Origin: Stenotrophomonas nitritireducens
GTDB lineage: Bacteria > Pseudomonadota > Gammaproteobacteria > Xanthomonadales > Xanthomonadaceae
Length of the DNA stretch: 64,000 bases
Assembly: GCF_001700965.1 (NCBI RefSeq)
Contig: NZ_CP016756.1
Coordinates: forward strand, 1-64,000
Direction: 5' to 3'
In this document: positions 48,400 to 59,004 of the stretch, one piece after another
How the letters are laid out: each line of letters opens with the position of its first letter
Position numbering within the stretch: position 1 is the stretch's first letter
Translations under genes and position numbers: made by a program
The notes under the pieces: model-generated
Databases searched by the model: none
The model's input: only the letters and a program-made list of their open reading frames with translations
Told to the model about the DNA's origin: nothing

Positions 48400-49083
48400 C
48401 TAGCTGCGCGCCGCAACCTCATCGATGTGCCGCAACAGATCCGCCGGATCCTCGTAAACACGAAAGGCACCCGCACGCTCGAGCTCTTCTTGCCCATACC
48501 CACCCGAGAGCACGCCAACGCCCAACGATCTAGCCCGTTGGGCCGCGAGCATGTCCCAGATGCTGTCGCCGATGACCAGGCACTGCGTGATGTCTACCCC
48601 GAGCCGCTCCGCCGCGGCAATGAAGAGATCCGGATCTGGTTTGGCATGCCGGACGAGGTCCCGGGTGATGACGGGCACCTGAGCTGGGTCCACGCCCAAC
48701 GCCGCGATGTTGGGTCCCGCCGTCTCCATGCGGCCACTGGTCGCGATCGCCCACAGAATGGATGCGCCACTGAGGAAGTCCAGCAGCTCGCGCGCCCCGG
48801 GAAGAGGGTGCACTGAGCCCTCCCGGGAGAATCGCCCATAGGCTTCGGCGTGATACTGCCGAAGCCTGGCTAGACGCTCCTGCGTGATATCCAAGCCCGT
48901 CTCGCGCAGCAGGATATGGGTGAATAGGCCGCCGCTCATCCCGATCTTGCGATGTATCTTCCACACCGGCAGATCAACGCCCTCCCGATCCAGCGCCTCC
49001 TTCCATGCCAGCACATGCTGATAGACGCTATCGATCAGGGTTCCATCGAGATCGAAGAGGAATGCGGTTGAGGCTCGCGGCAT
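48400..49083 (-). CDS. HAD-family phosphatase (phosphoglycolate phosphatase-like)
   Basis: 227 residues. HAD motifs: FLFDLDGTLIDS (catalytic Asp pair), WAIATSGRME (motif II Thr/Ser), KPDPDLF (motif III Lys) and VIGDSIWDM (acidic motif IV). The cap domain lies between residues about 15 and 90. It probably dephosphorylates a small phosphate ester; substrate unknown. It is 57 bases from the dnaK stop on the same strand. Confidence 0.85.
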   Translation of the reverse strand: MPRASTAFLFDLDGTLIDSVYQHVLAWKEALDREGVDLPVWKIHRKIGMSGGLFTHILLRETGLDITQERLARLRQYHAEAYGRFSREGSVHPLPGARELLDFLSGASILWAIATSGRMETAGPNIAALGVDPAQVPVITRDLVRHAKPDPDLFIAAAERLGVDITQCLVIGDSIWDMLAAQRARSLGVGVLSGGYGQEELERAGAFRVYEDPADLLRHIDEVAARS

Positions 49084-49140
49084 GGCGGTGGTTTCCCAGG
49101 TAGGACGGGTTGGTCTCAGACGGTGCCCAACGTGGGGCGG

Positions 49141-51051
49141 CTACTCCTTGTCATCCTTGACCTCGGTAAACTCGGCGTCGACTACGTTGGGATCGTGTGC
49201 GCCCTCGCCGCTGCCGCCAGCCTCTTGGGTATGTGCGCCGCTTGCCGCCTCCATCAATGGCTGCGCGATGCGCTCGAGGCCTTGCGTCTTGGCCTGGATC
49301 TGGGCCTGATCATCCCCCTTCATGGCGGTTTGGAGGTCGGCCAGGGCCGCTTCTACCTCGCCGATCACGCCGCCACCGACCTTGCTTCCATGCTCGTTGA
49401 CCGCGTTGCGCACGGTATAGATCAACGCATCGGCCTGATTGCGCACCCCTACCAGTTCCTGGAACTTCTTGTCATCGTCCCGGTGCTTCTCCGCATCCTC
49501 CACCATCCGCTTGATCTCGGCCTCTGACAGGCCCGAGCCGGCCTTGATCTCCACTTGCTGCTGTTTGCCCGTCTTGTTGTCCTTGGCCGAGACATGCAGG
49601 ATGCCGTTGGCATCAATGTTGAAGGACACTTCAATCTGGGGCGCACCGCGTGGTGCGGGCTCGATGCCGGTGAGGTCGAACTTGGCCAGAGACTTGTTGA
49701 ACTGCGCCTGCTCTCGCTCGCCTTGCAACACGTGCACCGTCACCGCCGGCTGGTTGTCTTCGGCGGTGCTGAACGTCTGCGACGCCTTGGCCGGGATTGT
49801 GGTGTTCTTTTCGATGATCTTGGTCATCACACCGCCCATGGTCTCGATGCCCAGGCTCAGCGGCGTCACGTCCAGCAACAACACATCCTTGACGTCACCG
49901 GCCAGCACGCCGCCTTGGATTGCGGCACCCAGTGCCACGGCCTCATCGGGGTTGACGTCCTTGCGCGGCTGCTTGCCAAAGAAGTCGGACACAGCCTGCT
50001 GCACCTTGGGCATGCGTGTCTGACCGCCCACCAGGATCACCTCGGTGATCTCGCTGGTCTTGATGCCGGCATCCTTGAGCGCGATGCGGCACGGTTCGAT
50101 AGTCTTCTTGACCAGATCCTCCACCAGTGCCTCGAGCTTGGCTCGCGTCAGCTTGACGCTCAGATGTTTAGGGCCTGAGGCGTCAGCCGTGACATACGGC
50201 AGATTGACCTCAGTCTGCTGGGCCGAAGAGAGCTCAATCTTGGCGCGCTCGCCGGCGTCCTTGAGCCGTTGGAGGGCCATGGGGTCTTTACGCAGATCGA
50301 TGCCCTGATCCTTCTGAAACTCATCGATCAGGTAGTCGATGACGCGTTTGTCGAAGTCCTCACCACCCAAGAACGTATCGCCATTGGTGGCCAGCACTTC
50401 AAACTGCTTTTCACCATCGACATTGGCGATCTCGATGATGGATACGTCAAACGTGCCGCCACCCAAATCGTAGACCACGATCTTCCTATCGCCGCCTTCC
50501 TTGTCCAGTCCATATGCCAAGGCGGCCGCGGTAGGCTCATTGATAATGCGCTTGACGTCGAGCCCCGCGATCTTGCCCGCGTCCTTGGTGGCTTGACGCT
50601 GGCTGTCGTTGAAATAGGCCGGCACCGTGATGACGGCTTCGTTGATGGTCTCCCCCAAGAAGGCCTCGGCGGTCTTCTTCATCTTCTCCAGCACGCGGGC
50701 TGACACCTCTTGGGGTGCCATCTTCTTGCCCTCGGAGGTGGCAACCCAGGCATCGCCGTTCTCGTGCTCGACGATGCTGTAGGACACCAAGCCGATGTCC
50801 TTCTGCACCTCTGCATCCTTGAACTTTCTGCCGATCAGTCGCTTGACGGCATAGAATGTATTTTTGGGGTTGGTCACTGCCTGCCGCTTGGCCGCAGCGC
50901 CCACCAACACCTCGCCATCCTTGGTATAGGCCACGATGGAGGGCGTGGTGCGATCGCCCTCGGAATTCTCCAGGACGCGGGCCTTTCCGCCCTCAATGAT
51001 GGCCACGCATGAGTTGGTGGTGCCCAGGTCAATGCCGATAATCTTGCCCAT
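49141..51051 (-). CDS. dnaK: Chaperone DnaK (Hsp70), accessory copy
   Basis: 636 residues from ATG at 51051 (AAGGTG upstream; a GTG at 51060 is possible). Hsp70 signatures: [40 protein letters not shown], and the linker [15 protein letters not shown]. The C-terminal lid ends [10 protein letters not shown], the EEVD-like acidic tail of bacterial DnaK. It is full length. GrpE and DnaJ genes, which usually flank it, are absent; clpB lies just upstream on the same strand (105 bases). It refolds proteins with ATP and, with ClpB, dissolves aggregates. Confidence 0.95.
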   Translation of the reverse strand: MGKIIGIDLGTTNSCVAIIEGGKARVLENSEGDRTTPSIVAYTKDGEVLVGAAAKRQAVTNPKNTFYAVKRLIGRKFKDAEVQKDIGLVSYSIVEHENGDAWVATSEGKKMAPQEVSARVLEKMKKTAEAFLGETINEAVITVPAYFNDSQRQATKDAGKIAGLDVKRIINEPTAAALAYGLDKEGGDRKIVVYDLGGGTFDVSIIEIANVDGEKQFEVLATNGDTFLGGEDFDKRVIDYLIDEFQKDQGIDLRKDPMALQRLKDAGERAKIELSSAQQTEVNLPYVTADASGPKHLSVKLTRAKLEALVEDLVKKTIEPCRIALKDAGIKTSEITEVILVGGQTRMPKVQQAVSDFFGKQPRKDVNPDEAVALGAAIQGGVLAGDVKDVLLLDVTPLSLGIETMGGVMTKIIEKNTTIPAKASQTFSTAEDNQPAVTVHVLQGEREQAQFNKSLAKFDLTGIEPAPRGAPQIEVSFNIDANGILHVSAKDNKTGKQQQVEIKAGSGLSEAEIKRMVEDAEKHRDDDKKFQELVGVRNQADALIYTVRNAVNEHGSKVGGGVIGEVEAALADLQTAMKGDDQAQIQAKTQGLERIAQPLMEAASGAHTQEAGGSGEGAHDPNVVDAEFTEVKDDKE

Positions 51052-51155
51052 CTTGATCACCTTTTTCGGTTGAGAAGTAGAAGCAATGCGCCCGGACCCA
51101 AACCACTTGTGCGATCCAAGGCACTAACCATCAATGCAGGACGAACTACGCTTAC

Positions 51156-53750
51156 CTAGTTTCGTTTGAAGCCCAATCTTCCGTCCTGCGCGAAGACCTT
51201 CACCGTGTCCCCCGGCGTGAAGTCTCCCGACAGGATCTGTTTGGCCAAGGGATTCTCCAACTGGGTCTGGATGGTGCGCTTTAGGGGCCTGGCCCCGTAG
51301 ATCGGGTCAAAGCCGATGTTGCCCAGCAGGTTCAACGCCGAGTCGTCCAGCTCCAGGTGAATCTGGCGCTCTTCCAGGCGTTTGGCCAGGTAACGAGTCT
51401 GGATGCGCGCGATCTCCCGGATCTGTGCCTTGTCCAAGGGATGGAAGACCACGATGTCATCGAGCCGATTGATAAATTCAGGCCGGAAATGGGCTTGGAC
51501 CACACCCATGACCGCCGCTTTCATCTGCGTGTAGCTCTCGGCACTGTCCGCAGCCCCGCTTGCATCGGACATGTCCTGGATCAGGCTGGACCCCAAGTTG
51601 GAGGTCATGACGATGACGGTGTTTCGGAAGTCCACCGTGCGGCCTTGGCCATCGGTGAGCCGGCCATCGTCCAATACCTGCAATAGGATATTGAACACAT
51701 CGGCGTGGGCTTTCTCCACCTCATCGAGCAGGATCAGCGAGTAGGGACGACGACGCACGGCCTCGGTCAGGTAGCCACCTTCCTCGTAGCCGACATAGCC
51801 AGGTGGTGCGCCAATGAGTCGGGCGACACTGTGCTTCTCCATGAACTCGCTCATATCGATGCGGATCATGGCCTCGCTACTGTCGAACAGGAACTCGGCC
51901 AACGCCTTGCAAAGTTCGGTCTTACCCACGCCCGTGGGACCCAGGAACAGGAACGAACCGCTGGGACGATTGGGATCGCTAAGGCCCGAGCGCGAGCGAC
52001 GCACCGCATCGGACACCACCTTGATGGCTTCCTCCTGACCGATGACGCGTTTGCCCAAAGACTGCTCCATCTGCAAGAGCTTCTCGCGCTCGCCTTCAAG
52101 CATCTTGGCCACCGGAATGCCGGTCCAGCGTGAGACCACCTCAGCAATCTCCTCAGCGGTGACCCGATCCTGGACCAGCTTGAAGTCCTTCTGCTCAACC
52201 TCCTGCGCTGCGCGGAGTTGCTTCTCCAACTCAGGCAGTTGTCCATACTGGATCTCGCTCATCCGAGCATAGTCCTGGTGGCGTTGCGCGGCTTCCAATT
52301 CCAGCTTGGCTTTTTCGATCTGTTCCTTGACCTTGGTGGCCCCCTGCAAGGCCGCTTTCTCTGACTTCCAGACCTCATCCAGATCCGAAAATTCGCGTTC
52401 AAGCGAAGCGATGTCGGCGTCCAGGTCCGCCAGGCGCTTCTTGGACTCGGCATCCTTTTCCTTCTTGAGCATTTCCCTCTGGATCTTGAGCTGAATCAGA
52501 CGACGCTCCTTGCGATCCAACTCTTCTGGCTTGGAGTCGATCTCCATGCGAATGCGCGAGGCCGCTTCGTCCATGAGGTCAATCGCCTTGTCCGGCAACT
52601 GCCTATCAGCAATGTAGCGGTGCGAGAGGGTGGCTGCGGCCACAATGGCCGGATCAGTGATCTCCACGCCGTGGTGGACGGCGTATTTCTCCTTCAGACC
52701 CCGCAGGATGGCGATGGTGTCTTCCACGGACGGCTCACCCACGAACACCTTCTGGAAACGGCGCTCGAGCGCGGGGTCCTTCTCGACATACTTCCGATAC
52801 TCATCCAGCGTCGTAGCACCGATGCAATGAAGCTCACCACGCGCCAGCGCCGGCTTGAGCATGTTGCCCGCATCCATGGAGCCTTCAGCCTTGCCAGCGC
52901 CCACCATCGTGTGCAGTTCGTCGATGAACAGAATGACCTGCCCATCGGTCTTGGACAGATCGTTGAGAACGGCCTTGAGCCGCTCCTCGAACTCACCGCG
53001 AAACTTCGCTCCGGCAATCAACGCCCCCATGTCCAGCGACAGCACCCGACGGTTCTTCAAGCCTTCGGGCACCTCCCCGTTGACGATACGCTGAGCCAGA
53101 CCCTCCACGATCGCCGTTTTGCCGACCCCAGGCTCACCAATCAAGACCGGATTGTTCTTTGTGCGGCGCTGGAGGACCTGGATGGTGCGCCGAATCTCCT
53201 CATCGCGACCGATAACAGGATCCAGCTTGCCCTCTTCGGCCCGCTTGGTCAGATCGATGGTGTATTTGTCCAGCGCCTCTCGCTGGTCCTCGGCGTGCTC
53301 GGAATCCACTTTGTCTCCTCCCCGCAGTTGTTGTATCGCGGCCAGCAACCTTTCTTTGTTCGCACCTGCGTGTCGAAGTGTCCGCCCCGCCTCTCCGGTG
53401 TCCTCTACCGCCGCCAGTAGGAACCATTCGCTGGCGACATAGGTATCGCCACTGTGTTGGGACAGTTTGTCCGCCACGTTGAGAAGACGCGCAAGGTCAT
53501 TGCCGATGGAGACGTTTGATTGCCCGTTAACGCGCGCGAACCTATCTATCCCTGCGTCAAGTTGCTCATCCAGATGGGAAACATTCACGCCGGACCTGAG
53601 CAGCAGGGGCCGCGTCGTGCCTCCGCTCTGATCCACAAGGGCTTTAAGCAGGTGCACAGGCTCGATCAGCGTGTTGTCGTGGCGAGCAGCCAATGCCTGC
53701 GCCTCGACCAATGCCTGATGCAAACGCGAAGTTAGCTTCTCAAGACGCAT
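51156..53750 (-). CDS. clpB: Disaggregase ClpB (Hsp104 family)
   Basis: 864 residues. An N-terminal Clp-N domain (about 1-145), first AAA+ with Walker A GEPGVGKT (205-212), a coiled-coil M-domain (about 405-525), second AAA+ with GPTGVGKT (about residue 605) and the sensor/C-terminal domain. Length and order match canonical ClpB, not ClpK or ClpG. It pulls polypeptides out of aggregates together with DnaK. It is transcribed toward dnaK, and the pair probably forms one unit. A short palindrome lies upstream (53861-53875). I see no clear sigma-32 promoter. Confidence 0.96.
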   Translation of the reverse strand: MRLEKLTSRLHQALVEAQALAARHDNTLIEPVHLLKALVDQSGGTTRPLLLRSGVNVSHLDEQLDAGIDRFARVNGQSNVSIGNDLARLLNVADKLSQHSGDTYVASEWFLLAAVEDTGEAGRTLRHAGANKERLLAAIQQLRGGDKVDSEHAEDQREALDKYTIDLTKRAEEGKLDPVIGRDEEIRRTIQVLQRRTKNNPVLIGEPGVGKTAIVEGLAQRIVNGEVPEGLKNRRVLSLDMGALIAGAKFRGEFEERLKAVLNDLSKTDGQVILFIDELHTMVGAGKAEGSMDAGNMLKPALARGELHCIGATTLDEYRKYVEKDPALERRFQKVFVGEPSVEDTIAILRGLKEKYAVHHGVEITDPAIVAAATLSHRYIADRQLPDKAIDLMDEAASRIRMEIDSKPEELDRKERRLIQLKIQREMLKKEKDAESKKRLADLDADIASLEREFSDLDEVWKSEKAALQGATKVKEQIEKAKLELEAAQRHQDYARMSEIQYGQLPELEKQLRAAQEVEQKDFKLVQDRVTAEEIAEVVSRWTGIPVAKMLEGEREKLLQMEQSLGKRVIGQEEAIKVVSDAVRRSRSGLSDPNRPSGSFLFLGPTGVGKTELCKALAEFLFDSSEAMIRIDMSEFMEKHSVARLIGAPPGYVGYEEGGYLTEAVRRRPYSLILLDEVEKAHADVFNILLQVLDDGRLTDGQGRTVDFRNTVIVMTSNLGSSLIQDMSDASGAADSAESYTQMKAAVMGVVQAHFRPEFINRLDDIVVFHPLDKAQIREIARIQTRYLAKRLEERQIHLELDDSALNLLGNIGFDPIYGARPLKRTIQTQLENPLAKQILSGDFTPGDTVKVFAQDGRLGFKRN

Positions 53751-53860
53751 CTGCTCTCCCTACAGCGCATCAAATCGGCGGACATCAATCCAGCCGACTC
53801 ATGCCGGATCGAAATGCCGTCGCGGGGGCCAAACTTATCAGTATTTGAACCGCACAATGC

Positions 53861-53875
53861 TGGACAAGTTGTCCA
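53861..53875. promoter_or_regulatory. Palindrome between clpB and doxX
   Basis: TGGACAA-G-TTGTCCA is a perfect seven-base inverted repeat around one base, in the 270-base divergent region. The site could be an operator for a dimeric regulator of clpB (minus strand), doxX (plus strand) or both. The regulator is unknown. Confidence 0.5.
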
Positions 53876-54021
53876 AATTATCAGACAGAATGTCCGCGTT
53901 CAATCCGCGTGAGGGAAGGGTTCTCACTCACCTACCGGAGGCGTAGAATTGGCCCGGGTAAGCCCTGCAATGCGCGCGGCGGTCGCGACGCACGGGAGCG
54001 GCGGCACACGGGGAGGTATAT

Positions 54022-54417
54022 ATGATGAACGCAATAGCGTTGCTTGTGGCTCGGCTGTTCTTGGGCGTGCCTTTCATCATCTGGGGCGTCATGAAACTTC
54101 ATGGGGGTGAGGCTAAGCTCGTGCCCGTCCTTGCCGGCATGGGCTTGCCCGACGCCAGGGTGCTGGCCTACCTGGTGGGTGTTTGCGAACTTGTTGGTGG
54201 AATAGCCGTGTGCATTGGCTATCCCGTTCGCACGGTAGGCGTCCTGCTAGGCGTGTGGTGCCTGCTGACGGGCTATGCGGCCCACAGGGGCGATGTGAAC
54301 CAACTATTGGCTCATGTGGGCATGGCAGGTGGTTTCTTCCTGCTCGCCGCAGTGGGGCCAGGCTCGCTCTCACTATTCGGTGGAACTCCAACAGGTGTCT
54401 TCGCCCACCTGCGCTGA
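54022..54417 (+). CDS. DoxX-family membrane protein
   Basis: 131 residues with four hydrophobic helices. Typical DoxX segments: ALLVARLFLGVPFIIWGVMKL, YLVGVCELVGGIAVCIGYPVRTVGVLLGVWCLLTGY and a C-terminal FFLLAAVGPGSLS. GGGGAGG before the start supports the site. The family includes quinone-linked or redox-linked membrane proteins; bacterial copies often accompany peroxiredoxin genes, as here. Confidence 0.87.
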   Translation: MMNAIALLVARLFLGVPFIIWGVMKLHGGEAKLVPVLAGMGLPDARVLAYLVGVCELVGGIAVCIGYPVRTVGVLLGVWCLLTGYAAHRGDVNQLLAHVGMAGGFFLLAAVGPGSLSLFGGTPTGVFAHLR

Positions 54418-54467
54418 TAGCTCAGCAAGAATAGCTCAACAAGAATACTGAATCTATCGAGGAAGCC

Positions 54468-54959
54468 ATGTCCGCCCCAACTCCTGGATCAGATGCCATC
54501 CTATCGCCCAACACCCTGGCGCCGGACTTCACGCTCAATGCCACGCCCGACCAGAAATTATCGCTCCATGAGCTACGGGGAAGGCCCGTCGTGTTGGTGT
54601 TCTATCCCGCCGACTGGAGCGAAGTCTGCTCGGATGAGCTTACACTCTTCAACCAGGCCCTTTCGCTCATCTCGGAAAGTGGCACCACAACGCTTGGAAT
54701 CTCTGTAGACAGCGCATGGTGCCACCAAGCCTTCGCCGCCGCGCACAAGCTACGTTTCGATCTACTCTCGGACTTCCATCCCAAAGGCTCTGTGTCGGCG
54801 CTCTATGGCGCATATGACGCCGAAAATGGCTATTGCAAGAGAGCCCTGTTCGTCATCGATGCACAAGGTCGCATTACCTGGAGCTACCTTTCGCCAACGG
54901 CCATCAACCCTGGCGTTGACGGCGTATTGGACGCGCTCGAATCTCTCAAACACTCCTGA
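54468..54959 (+). CDS. Peroxiredoxin (AhpC/TSA, BCP-like)
   Basis: 163 residues. Thioredoxin fold start LAPDFTLNATPDQKLSLHELRG, then the peroxidatic site FYPADWSEVC (Cys near residue 50) with Ser in the usual PxxxT/SxxC position. Further Cys residues in SAWCHQ and GYCKR could resolve the sulfenic acid. No signal peptide, so cytosolic. It reduces peroxides with a thiol donor; the DsbA-like gene 26 bases downstream may be its redox partner. Confidence 0.87.
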   Translation: MSAPTPGSDAILSPNTLAPDFTLNATPDQKLSLHELRGRPVVLVFYPADWSEVCSDELTLFNQALSLISESGTTTLGISVDSAWCHQAFAAAHKLRFDLLSDFHPKGSVSALYGAYDAENGYCKRALFVIDAQGRITWSYLSPTAINPGVDGVLDALESLKHS

Positions 54960-54985
54960 CCTCATCCCAGAACAGGATATCCGCC

Positions 54986-55522
54986 ATGTCCACGCTTCGC
55001 ATTCCTGTAAACACTCGCGATCACGCGCAGGGCCCCCTCGACGCACCCGTCATCCTGGTCGAATACGGCGATTATCAATGCCCGTACTGCGGCGAAGCCT
55101 ATGAAGGAATCAAAGAACTACAGGCACAGTTCGGCGCAAGCCTGTGTTTCGTATTCCGCAACTTCCCTCTGAGCGATGACCACCCACAAGCCCTGCCCGC
55201 AGCCGTCTTTGCTGAGTATGCAGCCACCCATGGCAAGTTCTGGGAAGCACACGATGCCCTTTACGAGAACCAGGACCGTTTAGGCCCTGCGTTCTATGTC
55301 GAACTGGCGCGCGAACTCGCACTGGATATAGAAGGCCTGCAGGAAGCGCTCGAAGCCGGACAACTCGCCAGCCGCATTCAAGCCGATCTCAACGGCGGTT
55401 TGCGAAGTGGCGTTAACGGCACGCCGAGCTTCTTCATCAATGGCCAGCTATGTCCCATACAAGACGGAGTAGAGGATCTGGCCGGCCCCATCCACGCGAT
55501 CCTCGATGGCATACAGCGCTAG
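54986..55522 (+). CDS. DsbA-family/thioredoxin-fold protein (CPYC)
   Basis: 178 residues, no signal peptide. Active site YGDYQCPYCGEAY near residue 33. The conserved cis-Pro is in GVNGTPSFFINGQL. An alpha-helical insert lies between. The layout resembles NhaA-associated or FrnE-like DsbA proteins in the cytosol. It probably catalyses thiol-disulfide exchange for the peroxiredoxin or damaged proteins. Its stop (55520-55522) is directly followed by an unrelated FUSC fragment, so it is the last gene of the accessory block. Confidence 0.85.
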   Translation: MSTLRIPVNTRDHAQGPLDAPVILVEYGDYQCPYCGEAYEGIKELQAQFGASLCFVFRNFPLSDDHPQALPAAVFAEYAATHGKFWEAHDALYENQDRLGPAFYVELARELALDIEGLQEALEAGQLASRIQADLNGGLRSGVNGTPSFFINGQLCPIQDGVEDLAGPIHAILDGIQR

Positions 55523-55523
55523 G

Positions 55524-56141
55524 GCCACCCTGCTCAACCTGCGCAGCACCTACACCGGCGATTTCCAGTCCTTCGTCAATTCCAGCGTGTCCATCGTGCT
55601 GGGGGTGGGCTTCTTCATCGTGATGACCCGGCTGTTCCGCTCGGTCGGTGCCGAACTGAGCGCGCGCCGGCTGGTGCGCCGGGCGTGGACGGTGATCGCC
55701 GAGGCGGCGGCCGGGCACGGCGTGCTGGACCGGGACGTGTTCACCGCACGCATGATCGACCTGCTCGGCCAGCTCGCCCCGCGCATGGCCGCCGTATCCA
55801 GCGACAGCCACTTGGCCACGGTCGACCTGCTCGACGAAATCCGCGCCGGCCTCAACGTGATCGAATTGCGCCGCGCGCGCCGGGTGCTGCCCGAAACCAA
55901 TGCCGCCGCGCTGGACCGCCTGCTCGATGCGGTCTGCCGGCATTACCGCGAACAGGCCGCGCATGGCCGCAAGCTGGCGGCGCCGGCCGCGCTGCGCGAG
56001 GCGATCGACGCATCGCTGGCGCGCGTGCGCACGCTGCCGCCCGGCACCGGCCGCGACGAGGGCCTGCTCGGCCTGATCGGGCTGCGCCATTTCTTCGCCG
56101 CCGGCGAGGCCGAAGCGGCGGAAATCGCGGTCCCCGCCTGA
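55524..56141 (+). pseudogene. FUSC-family (fusaric acid resistance-like) protein, C-terminal remnant
   Basis: About 205 codons of a protein that is normally 650-700 residues. The segment LLNLRSTYTGDFQSFVNSS, a hydrophobic helix VSIVLGVGFFIVMTRLF, then RSVGAELSARRLVRRAW and a helical soluble end match the C-terminal part of FUSC membrane proteins. The 5' two-thirds are absent; the preceding bases belong to the DsbA-like gene. GC rises sharply from here, so this marks an insertion or recombination junction. Confidence 0.72.
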
Positions 56142-56421
56142 GCGGCGGCCTTCACGCGCCGCCACATTCGGCCGCGCTTTCATGCCGGATGACCGGTTTC
56201 ACGCTGCACATGGTTCAATCACGCAAGCAAATCCATTCACCACCGCACGTCTGGACGGCATCGTGTCCGTTCGGCAACCATCGCCCGATCGGGAACCTTC
56301 ATGCCGGATGCATGCACGGTTCCGGATGACGCGCTGGTCACCACCACGCGGATCGCGACGGGCTGCACCGCCGCCGCGTGGCCTCCCCCACCTTTCACTG
56401 ACCTGATCACGGAGAAACCTC

Positions 56422-58860
56422 ATGGTCGACACTCCCTTGCCGGGACAGGGATCCGCCTTGCGCGCCATCCCCCGGCTGTTGCTCGCCCTCATCGTCCTCG
56501 CCACCGGCGTGGCGCTGGCTTATGGCGGCATATCGCTGCTCAAGCTGGGCGGCTCCGCCTATTACCTGATCGCCGGCCTGGCCTACCTGGTGCTGGGCGT
56601 GCTGGTGCTGCTGCGCCATCGCCACACGGCCGCGTTCTCGCTGCTGGTGTTCGTTGCCACCGCCGTGTGGGCGCTGCTGGACACGCCGCGCTTCGGCTAC
56701 TGGGAGCTGCTGCCGCGACTGGTGTTCCCGGCGCTGGTGCTGATGATGACCTTGTGGTCCGGCGCCGCTTATCCGGGCGTGTCGGCCATCACCCGCCGGC
56801 TGGGCAACAGCGGTGCGCTGGCCACCTTCGTCGCGCTGCTGGCCACGCTGGTGGCCGCATTCTTCCCGCACGGCACGATCTCCAACCCGGCGGCCATCAC
56901 CGCCGATCCGGCCGCCGCCAAGGCCTCTGCGGCCAACCCGGGTGACTGGGAGTTCTTCGGCCGCAATGCCGCCGGCACGCGCTTTGCGCCGTTCGAGCAG
57001 ATCACCCCGGCCAACGTCAACCAGCTGCAGGTGGCGTGGACCTATCGAACCGGCCGCCGCACCGTGTCCGAACCGGGCGCGGCGGCGGGCGTGGACGAAA
57101 ACACCCCGCTGCAGATCGGCACCTCGCTGTATTCGTGCACGCCCGAGAACCTGGTGACCGCGATCGACGCCGATACCGGCAAGGCGATCTGGAAGTTCGA
57201 TCCCAAGGCGCACACCGCCGAGCACGTGACCTGCCGCGGCGTGGGCTATTACGACATCGACAAGGACGCCAGCCTCGACGCCGCGCAGAAGGCCGCGTAC
57301 ACCGGGCAGACCTGCCGCCGCCGCATCCTGGTATCCACCGTCGATGCGCGCCTGTTCGCGCTGGATGCCGCCACCGGCGCACAGTGCCCGGGCTTCGGCC
57401 AGAACGGCGTCGTGGACCTGAAGCCGCACATGGGCCCGGTGGAAAACAGCAAGCGCTACCACCCGACCTCGATCCCGGTGGTGATGGGCCACCTGGCCGT
57501 GATCGGCGGCTGGGTGCGCGACATCATGGAAGGCGAGCCTTCCGGCGTGGTGCGCGCCTACGACGTGCGCGACGGCTCGGAAGCCTGGGCCTGGGACGTG
57601 GGCAAGCCCGACGAGCTGGCCAAGCCCGGCGAGGACTACACGCTGGCCACGCCGAACGTGTGGACCATCCCGACCTACGACCACGAGCTGAACCTGGTCT
57701 ACCTGCCCACCGGCAACGGCCCGCCCGATTACTGGGGTGGCAGCCGCAACCCGGCCAAGGAGAAGAACGGCTCGGCGGTGATCGCGCTGGATGCTTCCAC
57801 CGGCAAGGTGCGCTGGGTGCGCCAGCTGATCCACCACGACGTGTGGGATTACGACCTGCCCTCGCAGCCGGTGCTGCATGACGTGACCGATGCGCAGGGC
57901 CGCAAGGTGCCGGCGCTGATCCAGACCACCAAGACCGGCCACATCTTCGTGATCGACCGCCGCACCGGCGAGTTCGTCACGCCGGTGGAAGAACGCCCGG
58001 TCCCGACCACCCCGCACGCGCAGGGCGACACCCTGTCGCCGACCCAGCCGTTCTCGGTGGGCATGCCGATCATCGGCGCCGATACCCTCACCGAGCGCTC
58101 GATGTGGGGCATCAGCCCGTTCGACCAGCTGTACTGCCGCATCAAGTTCAAGGACTCCAACTACCAGGGCGCCTTCACCCCGCCCAGCGAGAAGCCCTAC
58201 ATCGAGTGGCCCAGCCTGCTGGGCGGCATGAACTGGGGCGGCATCTCGATCGACGAATCGCGCAACCTGATGTTCGTCAACGACATGCGCATGGCGCTGC
58301 GGATGCAGCTGATCACCCGCGAGGACGCCAAGAAGTTCAAGGTGTCCACCGACGAAGTGCCCGGCTTCATGGGCACCATCCGTCCGCAGCTGGCCGGCCC
58401 CTACGGCGGCGTGAAGATCGACATCCTGCAGTCGCCGCTGGGCGTGCCCTGCGTGGACCCGCCGTTCGGCACGATGAGCGCCATCGACCTGACCACCAAG
58501 AAGCTGGTGTGGCAGGTGCCGCTGGGCACCGTGAAAGACACCGGCCCGCTGGGCATCAAGACCCACCTGTCGATGCCGATCGGCATGCCGACCCTGGGCG
58601 GCCCCACCTCCACCGCTTCGGGCCTGGTGTTCTTCGCCGGCACGCAGGACTACTACCTGCGCGCGCTGGACGCGGCCACCGGCAAGGAAGTGTGGAAGGC
58701 CCGCCTGCCCGTGGGCGCCGTGGCCGCGCCACTGGTATACGTCTCGCCGAAGACCGGCAAGCAGTACGTGGTGATCTCCGCCGGCGGCACCAGCCATTCG
58801 CCGGACGTGGGCGACTACGTGATCGCCTATGCGCTGCCGGACAGCATGACGAAGAAGTAA
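56422..58860 (+). CDS. gcd: Membrane-bound PQQ-dependent glucose dehydrogenase
   Basis: 812 residues. Five N-terminal membrane helices (to about residue 155) anchor it. The PQQ beta-propeller follows, starting NPGDWEFFGRNAAGTRFAPFEQI, with repeated Trp docking motifs, NGPPDYWGG and SHSPDVGDYV near the end. Length fits E. coli Gcd (796). It oxidises glucose to gluconolactone in the periplasm and gives electrons to ubiquinone. GGAG lies upstream of the ATG. A strong terminator lies 73 bases after the stop. Confidence 0.95.
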   Translation: MVDTPLPGQGSALRAIPRLLLALIVLATGVALAYGGISLLKLGGSAYYLIAGLAYLVLGVLVLLRHRHTAAFSLLVFVATAVWALLDTPRFGYWELLPRLVFPALVLMMTLWSGAAYPGVSAITRRLGNSGALATFVALLATLVAAFFPHGTISNPAAITADPAAAKASAANPGDWEFFGRNAAGTRFAPFEQITPANVNQLQVAWTYRTGRRTVSEPGAAAGVDENTPLQIGTSLYSCTPENLVTAIDADTGKAIWKFDPKAHTAEHVTCRGVGYYDIDKDASLDAAQKAAYTGQTCRRRILVSTVDARLFALDAATGAQCPGFGQNGVVDLKPHMGPVENSKRYHPTSIPVVMGHLAVIGGWVRDIMEGEPSGVVRAYDVRDGSEAWAWDVGKPDELAKPGEDYTLATPNVWTIPTYDHELNLVYLPTGNGPPDYWGGSRNPAKEKNGSAVIALDASTGKVRWVRQLIHHDVWDYDLPSQPVLHDVTDAQGRKVPALIQTTKTGHIFVIDRRTGEFVTPVEERPVPTTPHAQGDTLSPTQPFSVGMPIIGADTLTERSMWGISPFDQLYCRIKFKDSNYQGAFTPPSEKPYIEWPSLLGGMNWGGISIDESRNLMFVNDMRMALRMQLITREDAKKFKVSTDEVPGFMGTIRPQLAGPYGGVKIDILQSPLGVPCVDPPFGTMSAIDLTTKKLVWQVPLGTVKDTGPLGIKTHLSMPIGMPTLGGPTSTASGLVFFAGTQDYYLRALDAATGKEVWKARLPVGAVAAPLVYVSPKTGKQYVVISAGGTSHSPDVGDYVIAYALPDSMTKK

Positions 58861-58932
58861 GCCGCACCGGCCGGGCGGCCGATGCCGTCCGGCCGATCAC
58901 GCCGCCGCCCATCGCGGCGGCGGTGCAAACGG

Positions 58933-58958
58933 AAAGGCCCGGCAATTGCCGGGCCTTT
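58933..58958. terminator. Bidirectional Rho-independent terminator
   Basis: AAAGGCCCGGCAA and TTGCCGGGCCTTT pair perfectly over 13 bases and are followed by TCTT on the plus strand; A residues precede it on the other side. It sits between the convergent gcd and DUF2501 genes and can serve both. Confidence 0.85.
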
Positions 58959-59004
58959 TCTTCATCCGGGAAAACAGCACTGCGGCCGATGCCGGCGCCA
59001 GCCT

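Noticed and set aside
51156..53750. ClpK/ClpG-type disaggregase of heat-resistance islands
   Set aside because: Length, N-terminal domain and M-domain are those of canonical ClpB.
53800..53860. Sigma-32 heat-shock promoter for clpB on the minus strand
   Set aside because: The best candidate (GTTCAAA, 15 bases, CCCCCGCG) misses several consensus positions, so it was not listed.
56407..58797. Very long open frame on the minus strand opposite gcd (similar cases opposite the phosphoketolase, CusA and other genes)
   Set aside because: Shadow frames of high-GC coding sequence; the plus-strand products have clear domains, the minus-strand ones have none.
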